Origin: an uncultured Bacteroidales bacterium
GTDB lineage: Bacteria; Bacteroidota; Bacteroidia; Bacteroidales; UBA932
Length of the DNA: 32,044 nt
Direction of reading: 5' to 3'
Assembly (NCBI GenBank): GCA_945870315.1
Contig: CAMBRR010000020.1
Coordinates: 1 to 32,044, forward strand
Shown: piece after piece, positions 24,877-32,044 of the stretch
Layout: each line of letters begins with the position of its first letter
How positions within the stretch are numbered: position 1 is the first letter of the stretch
The notes under the pieces: model-generated
The model's database searches: none
Seen by the model: the letters and a program-made list of their open reading frames with translations, nothing else
Told to the model about the DNA's origin: nothing
Position numbers and translations under genes: made by a program

Positions 24877-27030
24877 ATGAGAGCTTATTCAACTCAAAAC
24901 ATTCGCAATGTGGTCATCCTCGGCAGTACCAAGTCCGGAAAGACCACATTATCTGAAGCTATGCTTTATGAAGGCAAAGTCATAGACAGAAGGGGTACGG
25001 TTGAAGCAAAAAACACTGTTTCAGACAATGCTGAAATAGAACAGATCAACCAGAGATCAATCTATGCTACTCCGCTCTATGCAGAGTTTATGGACACAAA
25101 ATTCAACATCATAGATACTCCGGGCGGTGATGACTTCATCGGTGGCGCAGTGTCCGCATTCAAGGTATGCGATACTGGTGTTCTCCTGATCAATGCCCAG
25201 CAGGGAGTTGAAGTCGGAACACAGATTTTCAGACGCTTTGCCCGCGAATATGATATTCCTCTCATAGTTGCAGTTAACCAGCTCGACGGCGAAAAGGCCA
25301 ACTGGGAAGGCACTCTGGAATCAATGAAAGAGGCTTTCGGCAATAAGCCTGTTATCATCCAGTTCCCTGTGAACGTTGGTCCTGCCTTTGACGGCTTCGT
25401 GGATGTCCTCACAATGAAGTACTATCATTTCACCGATGAGAACGGCACACGTCAGGATCTCGAAATCCCTGCTGAACTGAAAGACCAGGCAGATGAGCTT
25501 CGTCAGGCTCTCATCGACAGGGCGGCTGAATACGATGATACCCTTATGGAGAAATATTTCGAGACCGGTGAACTTTCAGAAGATGAAATCCGTCAGGGCC
25601 TCGGTATCGGCATCCGCCAGGGAGAGGTTTATCCTGTCTTCTGTCTTTCCGCAAAAAAGGATATCGGTGTCAAGAGGCTTATGCAGTTCACGATTCGCGT
25701 AGCTGCTTCTCCTGCCGAAAAGAAGGCTCTCACCAAAGACGGCAAAGAAATAGAGTGCAAACAGGATGCTCCAACCACACTTTTCATCTACAAGACAGCA
25801 GTGGAGCAACACCTCGGAGAGGTTGCATACTTCAAGGTTATGTCAGGTGAACTCACAGAAGGAATGGACCTCGAGAACCCTGAAACCGGAGACCGCGAGA
25901 GGATAAGCGCCATCTATGCAGTGGCTGGAAAGAAGAAAGAGAAAGTCACTGACTTGTATGCAGGTGATATAGGTTGTACCGTAAAGCTCCGTGCAGCGAA
26001 GACCAACGTCACTCTCTGCACTCCTGGAACGGACATAGCTTTCCAAGAGATTAAGTTCCCTCACTACAAATACCGTTGCGCAGTCAAGGCCAAGGATCCT
26101 AAGGAAGAGGAGAAAGTCAGCGATGCAATGGCGAAGATTGCAGCCGAAGATCCTACTTATGTGATTGAATATCACAAGGAAATGAAGCAGACCATCCTCA
26201 AGGGACAGGGTGAGCAGCACGTCAATATCCTCAAATGGAGACTCCAGAAGGAGAATAAGCTTGAAATTGAGTTCTCTGCACCTAAGATTTCCTACAGAGA
26301 GACCATCACCAAGGTTGCCTGCGCGGACTATCGCCACAAGAAACAGTCAGGTGGTGCCGGTCAGTTCGGAGAAGTACACCTGCTGATTGCACCTTACCAG
26401 GAAGGCGTGGATCCGGGCAACAGATTCAAGGTTGACGGAAAAGAGGTTGTCCTCAACATCAAAGGAAAGGATGAATTCGACCTTCCTTGGGGCGGTAAAC
26501 TTGAGTTCTACAACTGTATCGTGGGTGGTGCCATCGATGCGCGCTTTATGCCGGCAATCCTCAAGGGTATCAATGACAAGATGAGTGAAGGCCCTCTTAC
26601 CGGTTCCCTTGCACGTGACATCCGCGTCTATGTTTACGACGGAAAGATGCACCCGGTTGACTCAAACGAAATCTCCTTCGTCCTTGCTGCACGTAACGCT
26701 TTCAAGGATGCATTCCGCAAAGCAGGTCCTAAGATTATGGAGCCTATTTACAATGTAGAGGTGATGACTCCGACTGAATATATGGGTGCTTGTATGTCAG
26801 ACCTCCAGAACCGCAGGGCCCTGATTGAAGGTATGGGTACTGACAAGGGATTTGACACCATCAAGGCAAGAGTTCCGCTTGCAGAACTTTACCGTTATTC
26901 CACAACACTCAGCTCACTTACCTCAGGTAGTGCTACATTCCGTATGGAATTCGCTGATTACCAGCCTGTTCCTTCAGATGTACAGGAGAAACTCCTGAAA
27001 GCATACCTCGAAGAGGAAAGTGAAGAATAA
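24877..27030 (+). CDS. fusA2: Elongation factor G paralog EF-G2 with degenerate GTPase motifs
   Basis: A 717-residue five-domain translation factor. Domain IV carries KKQSGGAGQFGEV and MHPVDSNEISF, as in translocases. The GTP-binding domain keeps the P-loop (GSTKSGKTT, 16-24), but G3 reads DTPGGDDF: the catalytic His of DTPGH is Gly84; G4 reads NQLD (134-137) instead of NKxD. The same kind of change marks the Bacteroides EF-G2 (BT2167), shown to promote translation without GTP hydrolysis and to be needed in carbon starvation and gut colonisation. The ATG at 24877 is chosen: it matches the start of that family; a GTG at 24820 would be at the mRNA 5' end and adds 19 low-complexity Asn/Ile residues. 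It stands alone, with its own promoter and terminator. Confidence 0.93.
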   Translation: MRAYSTQNIRNVVILGSTKSGKTTLSEAMLYEGKVIDRRGTVEAKNTVSDNAEIEQINQRSIYATPLYAEFMDTKFNIIDTPGGDDFIGGAVSAFKVCDTGVLLINAQQGVEVGTQIFRRFAREYDIPLIVAVNQLDGEKANWEGTLESMKEAFGNKPVIIQFPVNVGPAFDGFVDVLTMKYYHFTDENGTRQDLEIPAELKDQADELRQALIDRAAEYDDTLMEKYFETGELSEDEIRQGLGIGIRQGEVYPVFCLSAKKDIGVKRLMQFTIRVAASPAEKKALTKDGKEIECKQDAPTTLFIYKTAVEQHLGEVAYFKVMSGELTEGMDLENPETGDRERISAIYAVAGKKKEKVTDLYAGDIGCTVKLRAAKTNVTLCTPGTDIAFQEIKFPHYKYRCAVKAKDPKEEEKVSDAMAKIAAEDPTYVIEYHKEMKQTILKGQGEQHVNILKWRLQKENKLEIEFSAPKISYRETITKVACADYRHKKQSGGAGQFGEVHLLIAPYQEGVDPGNRFKVDGKEVVLNIKGKDEFDLPWGGKLEFYNCIVGGAIDARFMPAILKGINDKMSEGPLTGSLARDIRVYVYDGKMHPVDSNEISFVLAARNAFKDAFRKAGPKIMEPIYNVEVMTPTEYMGACMSDLQNRRALIEGMGTDKGFDTIKARVPLAELYRYSTTLSSLTSGSATFRMEFADYQPVPSDVQEKLLKAYLEEESEE

Positions 27031-27052
27031 TAAAAGTTAGATTTTAGAAAAG

Positions 27053-27086
27053 AAGGTGACTAAAAAGCTGACTTTTTAGTCACCTT
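27053..27086 (+). terminator. Strong hairpin terminator after fusA2
   Basis: AAGGTGACTAAAAAG (27053-27067) and CTTTTTAGTCACCTT (27072-27086) form a perfect 15-bp stem with a CTGA loop, 22 bases beyond the fusA2 stop. The symmetric A and T tracts inside the stem and GTTTTTC just behind allow termination from both sides. Confidence 0.85.
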
Positions 27087-27090
27087 CATC

Positions 27091-27207
27091 GTTTTTCTTC
27101 GAAAAACTGACCTTCCTAACCCCCGTAGACTATCGTCTACGACCCCTATTAGGGGTATCTCGAGCCTACCCGGCTCGGTCGCTTCGCGACTGGATTAGTT
27201 TTTAATC
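27091..27207. repeat. Run of six further short hairpins between fusA2 and the NSS gene
   Basis: Back-to-back perfect inverted repeats follow the terminator: GTTTTTC/GAAAAAC (27091-27107, loop TTC); CGTAGAC/GTCTACG (27124-27141, loop TATC); ACCCCTA/TAGGGGT (27142-27156, centre T); CGAGCC/GGCTCG (27161-27177); GTCGC/GCGAC (27178-27190, loop TTC); GATTA/TAATC (27193-27207). Between the second and the last only a few bases are unpaired. The block ends 11 bases before the stop of the convergent transporter gene. It encodes no protein. It could be a compound bidirectional terminator, or a REP-like intergenic repeat present elsewhere in the genome; only one copy is in this window. Confidence 0.75.
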
Positions 27208-27218
27208 GGCCTCACTGT

Positions 27219-28565
27219 TTATAGCAATATGTTGGAGAGGAAGATGATGGCTATGGCAGCCGGCGCAATGAAACGGATGAAAAACAATATTACAGGAAAC
27301 AGGCGGTTGTTTGAAGCTATCTGACCGCCATTGGTTAATTCGTCCCTTATATCCGATGGTGACAATTTCCATCCCACAAACAGAACAATGAAGAGACTTC
27401 CCAAAGTCATCAGCCAGTTTGCAGACAGCTTGTCAAAGAAGTCGAAGATTGTATTTCCGAGGATTTTCAGCGAAGACAGCGGGCCAAATGACAGAGAACA
27501 GAACACACCTATTATCCAAGTAATTAGGAAAACCACTACGCAAGAGAGGAGTCGACTGAGTTTTTTCTCTTCCACAAAATAGGCGACTCCAACTTCAAAC
27601 ATTGAAATTGATGATGTAAGGGCTGCCACAAGAAGCGAAAAGAAGAAAAGAATGGCCACAATGCCTCCTAATGGCATTTTTGAAAAGATAAAAGGCAAGG
27701 TCTTGAACACAAGGCTTGGACCTTCCTGAGGACTGAGTCCGAAAGCAAATACGGCCGGCATTATCGCACAGCATGCAATCAATGCAAACAGAAGGTCAAA
27801 AACAGCTATCGAGACTCCGGATGAAACAATGTTTTCAGTTTTCTTTACATAGGATGCATAGGTGATCATTGTCCCGCATCCAAGAGAAAGAGAATAGAAG
27901 GACTGTCCGAGAGCAGCAGCGCAAACTCCTGCATCAATCTTTGAAAAATCAGGTTTAAAAAGAAATCTGATGCCATCCACTGCACCAGGAAGCGTCATCG
28001 CGCGAATTGCAATCAAGACCACTACGACAAAAAGAATCGGCATCATCACCTTCCCGAAACGCTCTATTCCGCTCTTGACGCCGCCCATTACGACAAATGC
28101 CGTTAGCGCCAGAAAAGCAGTATGACCGAATAGAGGGGCCCATCTTGAAGAAATGAAGGCATTGAACATATTGTCCAATTCTTCATTGGTCACATATTCC
28201 GTAAAGCCGAAAGTACAGGACTTGAAGAAATATTCAATACTCCATCCTCCTATGACACTATAGTAGCTGACAATTATCATAGGGGTAACGATGGACAAGA
28301 CGCCCACCCATTTCCAATGGGAACCGGGAGCAAGGATACGGATGGCTCCGAAAGCATTTGTCTGGCTCCTGCGGCCCACAATGAACTCACTGAAAAGAAT
28401 AGGAAGCGATAGCAGGAACACAAAAAGAATGTACACAAAAATAAAGGCGGCACCACCATTTGTTCCAACCATATAGGGGAAACGCCAAAGGTTGCCAAGG
28501 CCTATTGCAGAACCCGCCATAGCCACAAGGACGCCGAAACGTCCGGAAAAGTTTTCTCTCTGCAT
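27219..28565 (-). CDS. Sodium-dependent transporter, NSS (SLC6) family
   Basis: A 448-residue inner-membrane protein with about eleven or twelve hydrophobic segments. The first holds the family signature GSAIGLGNLWRFPYMVGTNGG, whose unwound middle binds Na+ and substrate; later come FYSLSLGCGTMITYASYVKK (TM6 region) and LTSSISMFEVGVAYF (TM8, with the Ser-Ser of the Na2 site). These transporters take up amino acids or related amines with sodium; which one cannot be told. The ATG at 28565 is used; a TTG two codons earlier is also in frame. It follows folA by 46 bases and is probably the last gene of the galM-thyA-folA unit. A row of hairpins lies beyond its stop. Confidence 0.92.
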   Translation of the reverse strand: MQRENFSGRFGVLVAMAGSAIGLGNLWRFPYMVGTNGGAAFIFVYILFVFLLSLPILFSEFIVGRRSQTNAFGAIRILAPGSHWKWVGVLSIVTPMIIVSYYSVIGGWSIEYFFKSCTFGFTEYVTNEELDNMFNAFISSRWAPLFGHTAFLALTAFVVMGGVKSGIERFGKVMMPILFVVVVLIAIRAMTLPGAVDGIRFLFKPDFSKIDAGVCAAALGQSFYSLSLGCGTMITYASYVKKTENIVSSGVSIAVFDLLFALIACCAIMPAVFAFGLSPQEGPSLVFKTLPFIFSKMPLGGIVAILFFFSLLVAALTSSISMFEVGVAYFVEEKKLSRLLSCVVVFLITWIIGVFCSLSFGPLSSLKILGNTIFDFFDKLSANWLMTLGSLFIVLFVGWKLSPSDIRDELTNGGQIASNNRLFPVILFFIRFIAPAAIAIIFLSNILL

Positions 28566-28611
28566 TGTCAAATTCGTTTTTTCGTCCGATTACTGGGGAT
28601 AAGGACGATGA

Positions 28612-29124
28612 TTATTTTCTAATATATGTAACAAACTCATACTCAACGCCAGATGAAGAATCCTGGAACAAATCCGACCGGGACTCCACCTGCCATATGT
28701 CTGAATCTATCTTCGGGAAGAATGTATCTGCATCCTCAATCACGGTATGGACACGGGTAAGAACCATCTTATCTGCTATACCGATAGCCTTGGAATATAT
28801 CTGCCCACCTCCTAAAAGATAGCATTTTTCCCGAGACATTCCTCTCTCAGGAGCAAGAGAAGAAGCCAGGGACAGGGCTTCTTCCAGGGATGATGCGCCC
28901 ACTGTTCCTTCCGGTGCCTGAAAATTTCTCGACACGACTATGTTCAGTCTGTTGGGAAGAGGGCGTCCAAGGGATTCAAAAGTTTTCCTGCCCATTATCA
29001 CAGCACAGCCTGAAGTGTTCCGTTTGAAGAACTTCAGGTCTTCGCTGATGTGCCAAAGAAGGGCATTATCCTTCCCTATTGCCAAGTTGTCGGCAACGGC
29101 TGCTATGATTATCTTCTCCATCAT
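28612..29124 (-). CDS. folA: Dihydrofolate reductase
   Basis: A 170-residue enzyme regenerating tetrahydrofolate from dihydrofolate with NADPH. Motifs: [19 protein letters not shown], catalytic acid Asp29 in [28 protein letters not shown], and the glycine pair in [12 protein letters not shown]. Its first bases overlap the end of thyA (ATGA, 29121-29124), so the two are translationally coupled. That makes sense: ThyA turns methylene-tetrahydrofolate into dihydrofolate, which FolA recycles. Confidence 0.97.
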   Translation of the reverse strand: MMEKIIIAAVADNLAIGKDNALLWHISEDLKFFKRNTSGCAVIMGRKTFESLGRPLPNRLNIVVSRNFQAPEGTVGASSLEEALSLASSLAPERGMSREKCYLLGGGQIYSKAIGIADKMVLTRVHTVIEDADTFFPKIDSDIWQVESRSDLFQDSSSGVEYEFVTYIRK

Positions 29125-29915
29125 ACAGCCACTGGTGCCGGTATAGAAGGATAAGGATCGTATCCTTCTAAGGTGAAATCCTCATACTTGAAATCGAAGA
29201 TATCCTTCACGTCCGGATTAATCTTCATCACCGGAAGAGACCTAGGCTCACGGGAAAGCTGAAGGTCAACCTGCTCAAAATGATTGAGATAGATATGAGT
29301 ATCTCCTGTGGTATGGATGAACTCCCCCGGCTGAAGCCCGCAGACCTGGGCAATCATCATTGTCAGCAATGCATACGAGGCTATGTTGAATGGAACACCA
29401 AGGAACACATCTGCGCTCCTCTGATAGAGCTGGCAAGAGAGCTTCCCGTCGGCAACATAGAACTGGAACAGGGTATGACACGGAGGCAAGGCCATTTTGT
29501 CAATTTCAGCCACATTCCAGGCTGAGACAATCATCCTGCGGGAATCCGGATTATGTTTGATGGTTTCTATCACATTGGACAGCTGGTCTATAGTCCTCCC
29601 GTCTGGTGTCGGCCAACTTCTCCACTGGTGACCATAGACAGGTCCCAGGTCCCCGTTTTTGTCTGCCCATTCATTCCAGATAGACACTCCGTGGTCCTTG
29701 AGATATTTGACATTGGTGTCTCCGGAAATGAACCAAAGCAGTTCGTATATTATGGATTTGAGATGCACTTTCTTGGTGGTCAGAAGCGGAAAACCCTCAC
29801 TCAGGTCAAATCGCATCTGATAGCCGAATACGCTTTTGGTTCCCACTCCGGTGCGGTCGGTCTTGACTACTCCGTTTTTCTGTATGTGACGCAGAAGGTC
29901 CAGGTATTGTTTCAT
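29121..29915 (-). CDS. thyA: Thymidylate synthase
   Basis: A 264-residue enzyme, the same length as the E. coli protein, methylating dUMP to dTMP. The phosphate-binding Arg segment ([21 protein letters not shown]), [16 protein letters not shown], the nucleophile Cys146 in [14 protein letters not shown], and [20 protein letters not shown] are all present; the C-terminus is PAPVAV. It begins 8 bases after galM and overlaps folA by 4 bases. Confidence 0.98.
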   Translation of the reverse strand: MKQYLDLLRHIQKNGVVKTDRTGVGTKSVFGYQMRFDLSEGFPLLTTKKVHLKSIIYELLWFISGDTNVKYLKDHGVSIWNEWADKNGDLGPVYGHQWRSWPTPDGRTIDQLSNVIETIKHNPDSRRMIVSAWNVAEIDKMALPPCHTLFQFYVADGKLSCQLYQRSADVFLGVPFNIASYALLTMMIAQVCGLQPGEFIHTTGDTHIYLNHFEQVDLQLSREPRSLPVMKINPDVKDIFDFKYEDFTLEGYDPYPSIPAPVAV

Positions 29916-29923
29916 AATGATAA

Positions 29924-30976
29924 TTACTTAACAGAAAATGCAAAAATGATGGCCTGTTGGTAAACCTCTCCAGGACGAAGAACCGATGAAGGATAATCCT
30001 CCTTGTTAGGTGCATCCGGGAAATTCTGACATTCGATGGCCACACCTTCGTAGTCATTGTAACTGCGTCCACATTTGCCCACAGGACATCCTGACAGCCA
30101 GTTTCCGGTATATACCTGCACACCGCTCTGGGTAGTGGAAACAGTCAGAACACGACCGCTTTCAGGAGAATACAATGTGGCTGCTTCCTGAAGCTGACCT
30201 CTCTCAGCTCCGTCTATCACCCAACAGTTGTCATAACCTTTTCCGTATTTCAAGGCAGGAAAATCCTCTTTGATATCCCTTCCGAGAGGTTTTTCAACCA
30301 CGAAATCCATAGGGGTACCAGCAACCGGGGCACTCTCGCCAAGAGGAATGAGAGTTTCATCAGTAGGAAGATATTCGGAAGCATTCAGCTGAAGAAGATG
30401 GGAGAGAATATCTCCACTGCCTTCTCCGTTGAGGTTGAAATAGGCGTGATTAGTGAGGTTGACGATGGTAGGGGCATCGCAGGTGGCTGTAAGAGTGAGT
30501 CTGAGTTCATTATCCTCCGACCATTCATAGCGCGCAACTGCTTTCAAATCAGCAGGATAACCCATTTCCCCATCTTCAGAAAAGTACAGAAACTCCACAC
30601 CGTCCTCGTGGATACGGCTCTCCCACACCTGATTCTGGAAGCCCTGTGGTCCTCCGTGGAGGTGGTTAGGCCCATTGTTTATCGGCAATTCATATTCCTT
30701 CCCGTCAAGAGTGAAATGACCTTTAGCTATTCGGTTTGCGTATCTTCCCGGAATCTTTCCGGCACAAGGACCGTCAGCAAAATAACTCATAGGATCCGGA
30801 TATCCAAGCACAACGTCTGCAATGACTCCGTTTTTGTCCGGAACATTGACAGACACAATTCCTGCTCCTACACTGGACACCTGTATGGATGCCCCCTGTC
30901 CGTTTGTTAGGGTATAAAGGAATATTTCCTTGCCATCTGGAGTCTTCCCCCAAAGTTTCTGTTCTATTGTTGCCAT
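29924..30976 (-). CDS. galM: Aldose 1-epimerase (galactose mutarotase)
   Basis: A 350-residue enzyme interconverting alpha and beta anomers of aldoses. Recognised segments are [38 protein letters not shown] (substrate His), [20 protein letters not shown] (catalytic His) and [14 protein letters not shown] (catalytic Glu). No signal peptide is seen, so it should be cytoplasmic. It lies 17 bases after the thioredoxin lipoprotein and 8 before thyA. There is no clear metabolic reason for the pairing with thyA-folA. Confidence 0.95.
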   Translation of the reverse strand: MATIEQKLWGKTPDGKEIFLYTLTNGQGASIQVSSVGAGIVSVNVPDKNGVIADVVLGYPDPMSYFADGPCAGKIPGRYANRIAKGHFTLDGKEYELPINNGPNHLHGGPQGFQNQVWESRIHEDGVEFLYFSEDGEMGYPADLKAVARYEWSEDNELRLTLTATCDAPTIVNLTNHAYFNLNGEGSGDILSHLLQLNASEYLPTDETLIPLGESAPVAGTPMDFVVEKPLGRDIKEDFPALKYGKGYDNCWVIDGAERGQLQEAATLYSPESGRVLTVSTTQSGVQVYTGNWLSGCPVGKCGRSYNDYEGVAIECQNFPDAPNKEDYPSSVLRPGEVYQQAIIFAFSVK

Positions 30977-30993
30977 ATCGTTCTATGTTTTAT

Positions 30994-31959
30994 TTATTCT
31001 TGTAAAAGGTTGTTCAAAAACATTATAACCCTTTCCGGAGTTGCATCCTTCAATACAACACGTTTCTGAGCATCAAGCAGATATAATGATGGTATCGCCC
31101 TGATGTTGTACAGGGTGTCTGTCCTTATGACATAATCCGGATCATAACAGTTTATCCATTCCTTCGGATAAATTTCCATATATGACTTCCATTCATCAAG
31201 ATCCTGATCAATGTAGATATTTATCACGGAAAGATAGCCTGAGGATATCATTTCCGGAAGAAATTCAAGATTCTTCAATTGGTCTATTATTTCTCCACAG
31301 GCGTGGCAACCTGGATTGCTGAAGAAAAGAAGAGTCCACTCAGATTTTACGGAATGCATCGTACGGATATGCCCACCGATATCGGAAAACCTGAAATCAG
31401 CCGCCACCTCACCTATCCGGTTCAAGGAGCACATCCGGCTCTCGAAGGCATATGAGTCCTTCAAGGATTCGTCTATGAGGTCAGACTTTGAAAGGCACTC
31501 TGCATAAACCCCATACAAATCCTCATTCCTAACGGGAGAATTCGGATCATAGAGATATTTTCTGACCATATCCTTGGCAAAAGCATATATGCAGCAGAGG
31601 CTGTCTCTTCTCTGGCAGGCGGCAACCTTGTCGTGAAAGTTCACTACGGCTTTTCGTGCAGTTGCAATGTCCGCTCCGTCCAGAAAATACAGCCAGTCCG
31701 CAAATTTCTGCTCAAGGTCAGTTTTGAGAACGGAGTTGATGCGAAGAGAGTCGTTGACTCCCTCAAAAGACTTGTCGGTGAAACGGTCCCAATAATGAGA
31801 AGCCATATATGATGAAATCTCGACAGGACTATCCATCACCACCGGAGGTTCCACCATAGGAAAAGCTACAGTTGAAGATGTCTTTTCCGAGGAGGAATTC
31901 CCACAACAGCACAATATAAGAATTGTGGCTCCCAACATGATAGATCGCACAATATTCAT
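30994..31959 (-). CDS. DUF5106-thioredoxin lipoprotein
   Basis: A 321-residue protein with a signal peptide and run of three cysteines (LILCCCGNSSS, Cys17-19), one of which should be lipidated; a Ser-rich spacer follows. Residues about 45-180 (SHYWDRFTDKSFEGVNDSL and on) resemble DUF5106, a domain known to me as an N-terminal partner of thioredoxin domains in Bacteroidetes. From about 187 comes the thioredoxin fold with GCHACGEIIDQL (Cys218, Cys221) and the cis-proline RAIPSLYLLDAQKR. It is likely an envelope-anchored thiol-disulfide protein. Four more Cys lie in the middle. It is the first gene before galM (17 bases); a -7 element at 31989-31996 lies upstream. Confidence 0.8.
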   Translation of the reverse strand: MNIVRSIMLGATILILCCCGNSSSEKTSSTVAFPMVEPPVVMDSPVEISSYMASHYWDRFTDKSFEGVNDSLRINSVLKTDLEQKFADWLYFLDGADIATARKAVVNFHDKVAACQRRDSLCCIYAFAKDMVRKYLYDPNSPVRNEDLYGVYAECLSKSDLIDESLKDSYAFESRMCSLNRIGEVAADFRFSDIGGHIRTMHSVKSEWTLLFFSNPGCHACGEIIDQLKNLEFLPEMISSGYLSVINIYIDQDLDEWKSYMEIYPKEWINCYDPDYVIRTDTLYNIRAIPSLYLLDAQKRVVLKDATPERVIMFLNNLLQE

Positions 31960-31988
31960 TTAAGGCTCATCTTAAGTTGAAAATCTCA

Positions 31989-31996
31989 CAAATTTA
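31989..31996 (-). promoter_or_regulatory. -7 element for the lipoprotein-galM-thyA-folA unit
   Basis: On the minus strand TAAATTTG matches TAnnTTTG, 30 bases before the start at 31959. The -33 position has no TTG, so it is a weaker match than the ones for the ribosomal cluster and fusA2. Confidence 0.45.
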
Positions 31997-32008
31997 TAAA
32001 AAAATCGT

Positions 32009-32016
32009 TAGATTTG
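32009..32016 (+). promoter_or_regulatory. -7 element of a divergent gene beyond the right edge
   Basis: TAGATTTG matches TAnnTTTG on the plus strand. An ATG AAA at 32038 lies about 15 bases after the expected transcription start and may open a rightward gene of which only the first two codons are in the window. Confidence 0.35.
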
Positions 32017-32044
32017 TCCGGATTGTCCATACTATTTATGAAAC

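Noticed and set aside
27091..27207. CRISPR array or tRNA cluster
   Set aside because: The palindromes differ from one another in sequence, there are no equal repeats and spacers, and no cloverleaf or TTCGA arm pattern is seen.

Overview
The window looks like a chromosomal segment of a member of the Bacteroidota, most probably order Bacteroidales. The reasons are Bacteroidetes-type promoters (-7 TAnnTTTG, sometimes with a -33 TTG about 19-20 bases upstream), an almost complete lack of Shine-Dalgarno sequences, and families typical of or concentrated in this phylum: DUF4988 lipoproteins, DUF6029, DUF5106-thioredoxin, an S46 dipeptidyl-peptidase and the EF-G2 paralog. Closer placement (for example an uncultured Rikenellaceae-like gut lineage) is a guess. 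No phage, insertion sequence, CRISPR array, rRNA or tRNA was recognised.

Layout, left to right. (1) 1-4522, minus strand: an envelope operon, tlpA-like thioredoxin, DUF6029 outer-membrane protein, a lipoprotein gene broken by a frameshift, and a DUF4988 lipoprotein cut by the left edge. (2) 4684-8577, minus: seven ribosomal protein genes rplC-rplD-rplW-rplB-rpsS-rplV-rpsC with their own promoter, a hairpin at the predicted mRNA 5' end, and their own terminator. This is an S10-type operon without rpsJ before it or rplP after it. (3) 8708-15933, plus: a tightly packed unit cdaA (c-di-AMP synthase)-mutS2-glycosyltransferase-yfhO, divergent from the ribosomal cluster. (4) 15890-17776, minus: small lipoprotein-yraN-manC, whose last gene overlaps yfhO tail to tail. 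(5) 17925-20561, plus: mutS. (6) 20553-24401, minus: rnhB-S46 peptidase-mrp, overlapping the mutS end. (7) 24402-24876: a 475-bp regulatory gap with divergent promoters, a doubtful small ORF and a hairpin. (8) 24877-27030, plus: fusA2, an EF-G paralog whose GTPase motifs have lost key residues. (9) 27053-27207: seven consecutive hairpins, the first a good terminator. (10) 27219-31959, minus: DUF5106-thioredoxin lipoprotein-galM-thyA-folA-NSS transporter. A divergent promoter at the right edge suggests a rightward gene just outside.

The genes mix core functions (translation, mismatch repair, RNA primer and ribonucleotide removal, thymidylate/folate synthesis, Fe-S assembly) with envelope and nutrient functions (glycan synthesis, thioredoxin-like envelope proteins, peptide digestion, sodium-coupled uptake). 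Nothing looks like a defence island or a new enzymatic system. The items most worth a second look are the isolated ribosomal cluster, the GTPase-defective EF-G2 with its upstream region, the run of hairpins after it, and the thioredoxin-DUF6029-lipoprotein envelope operon with its broken gene.
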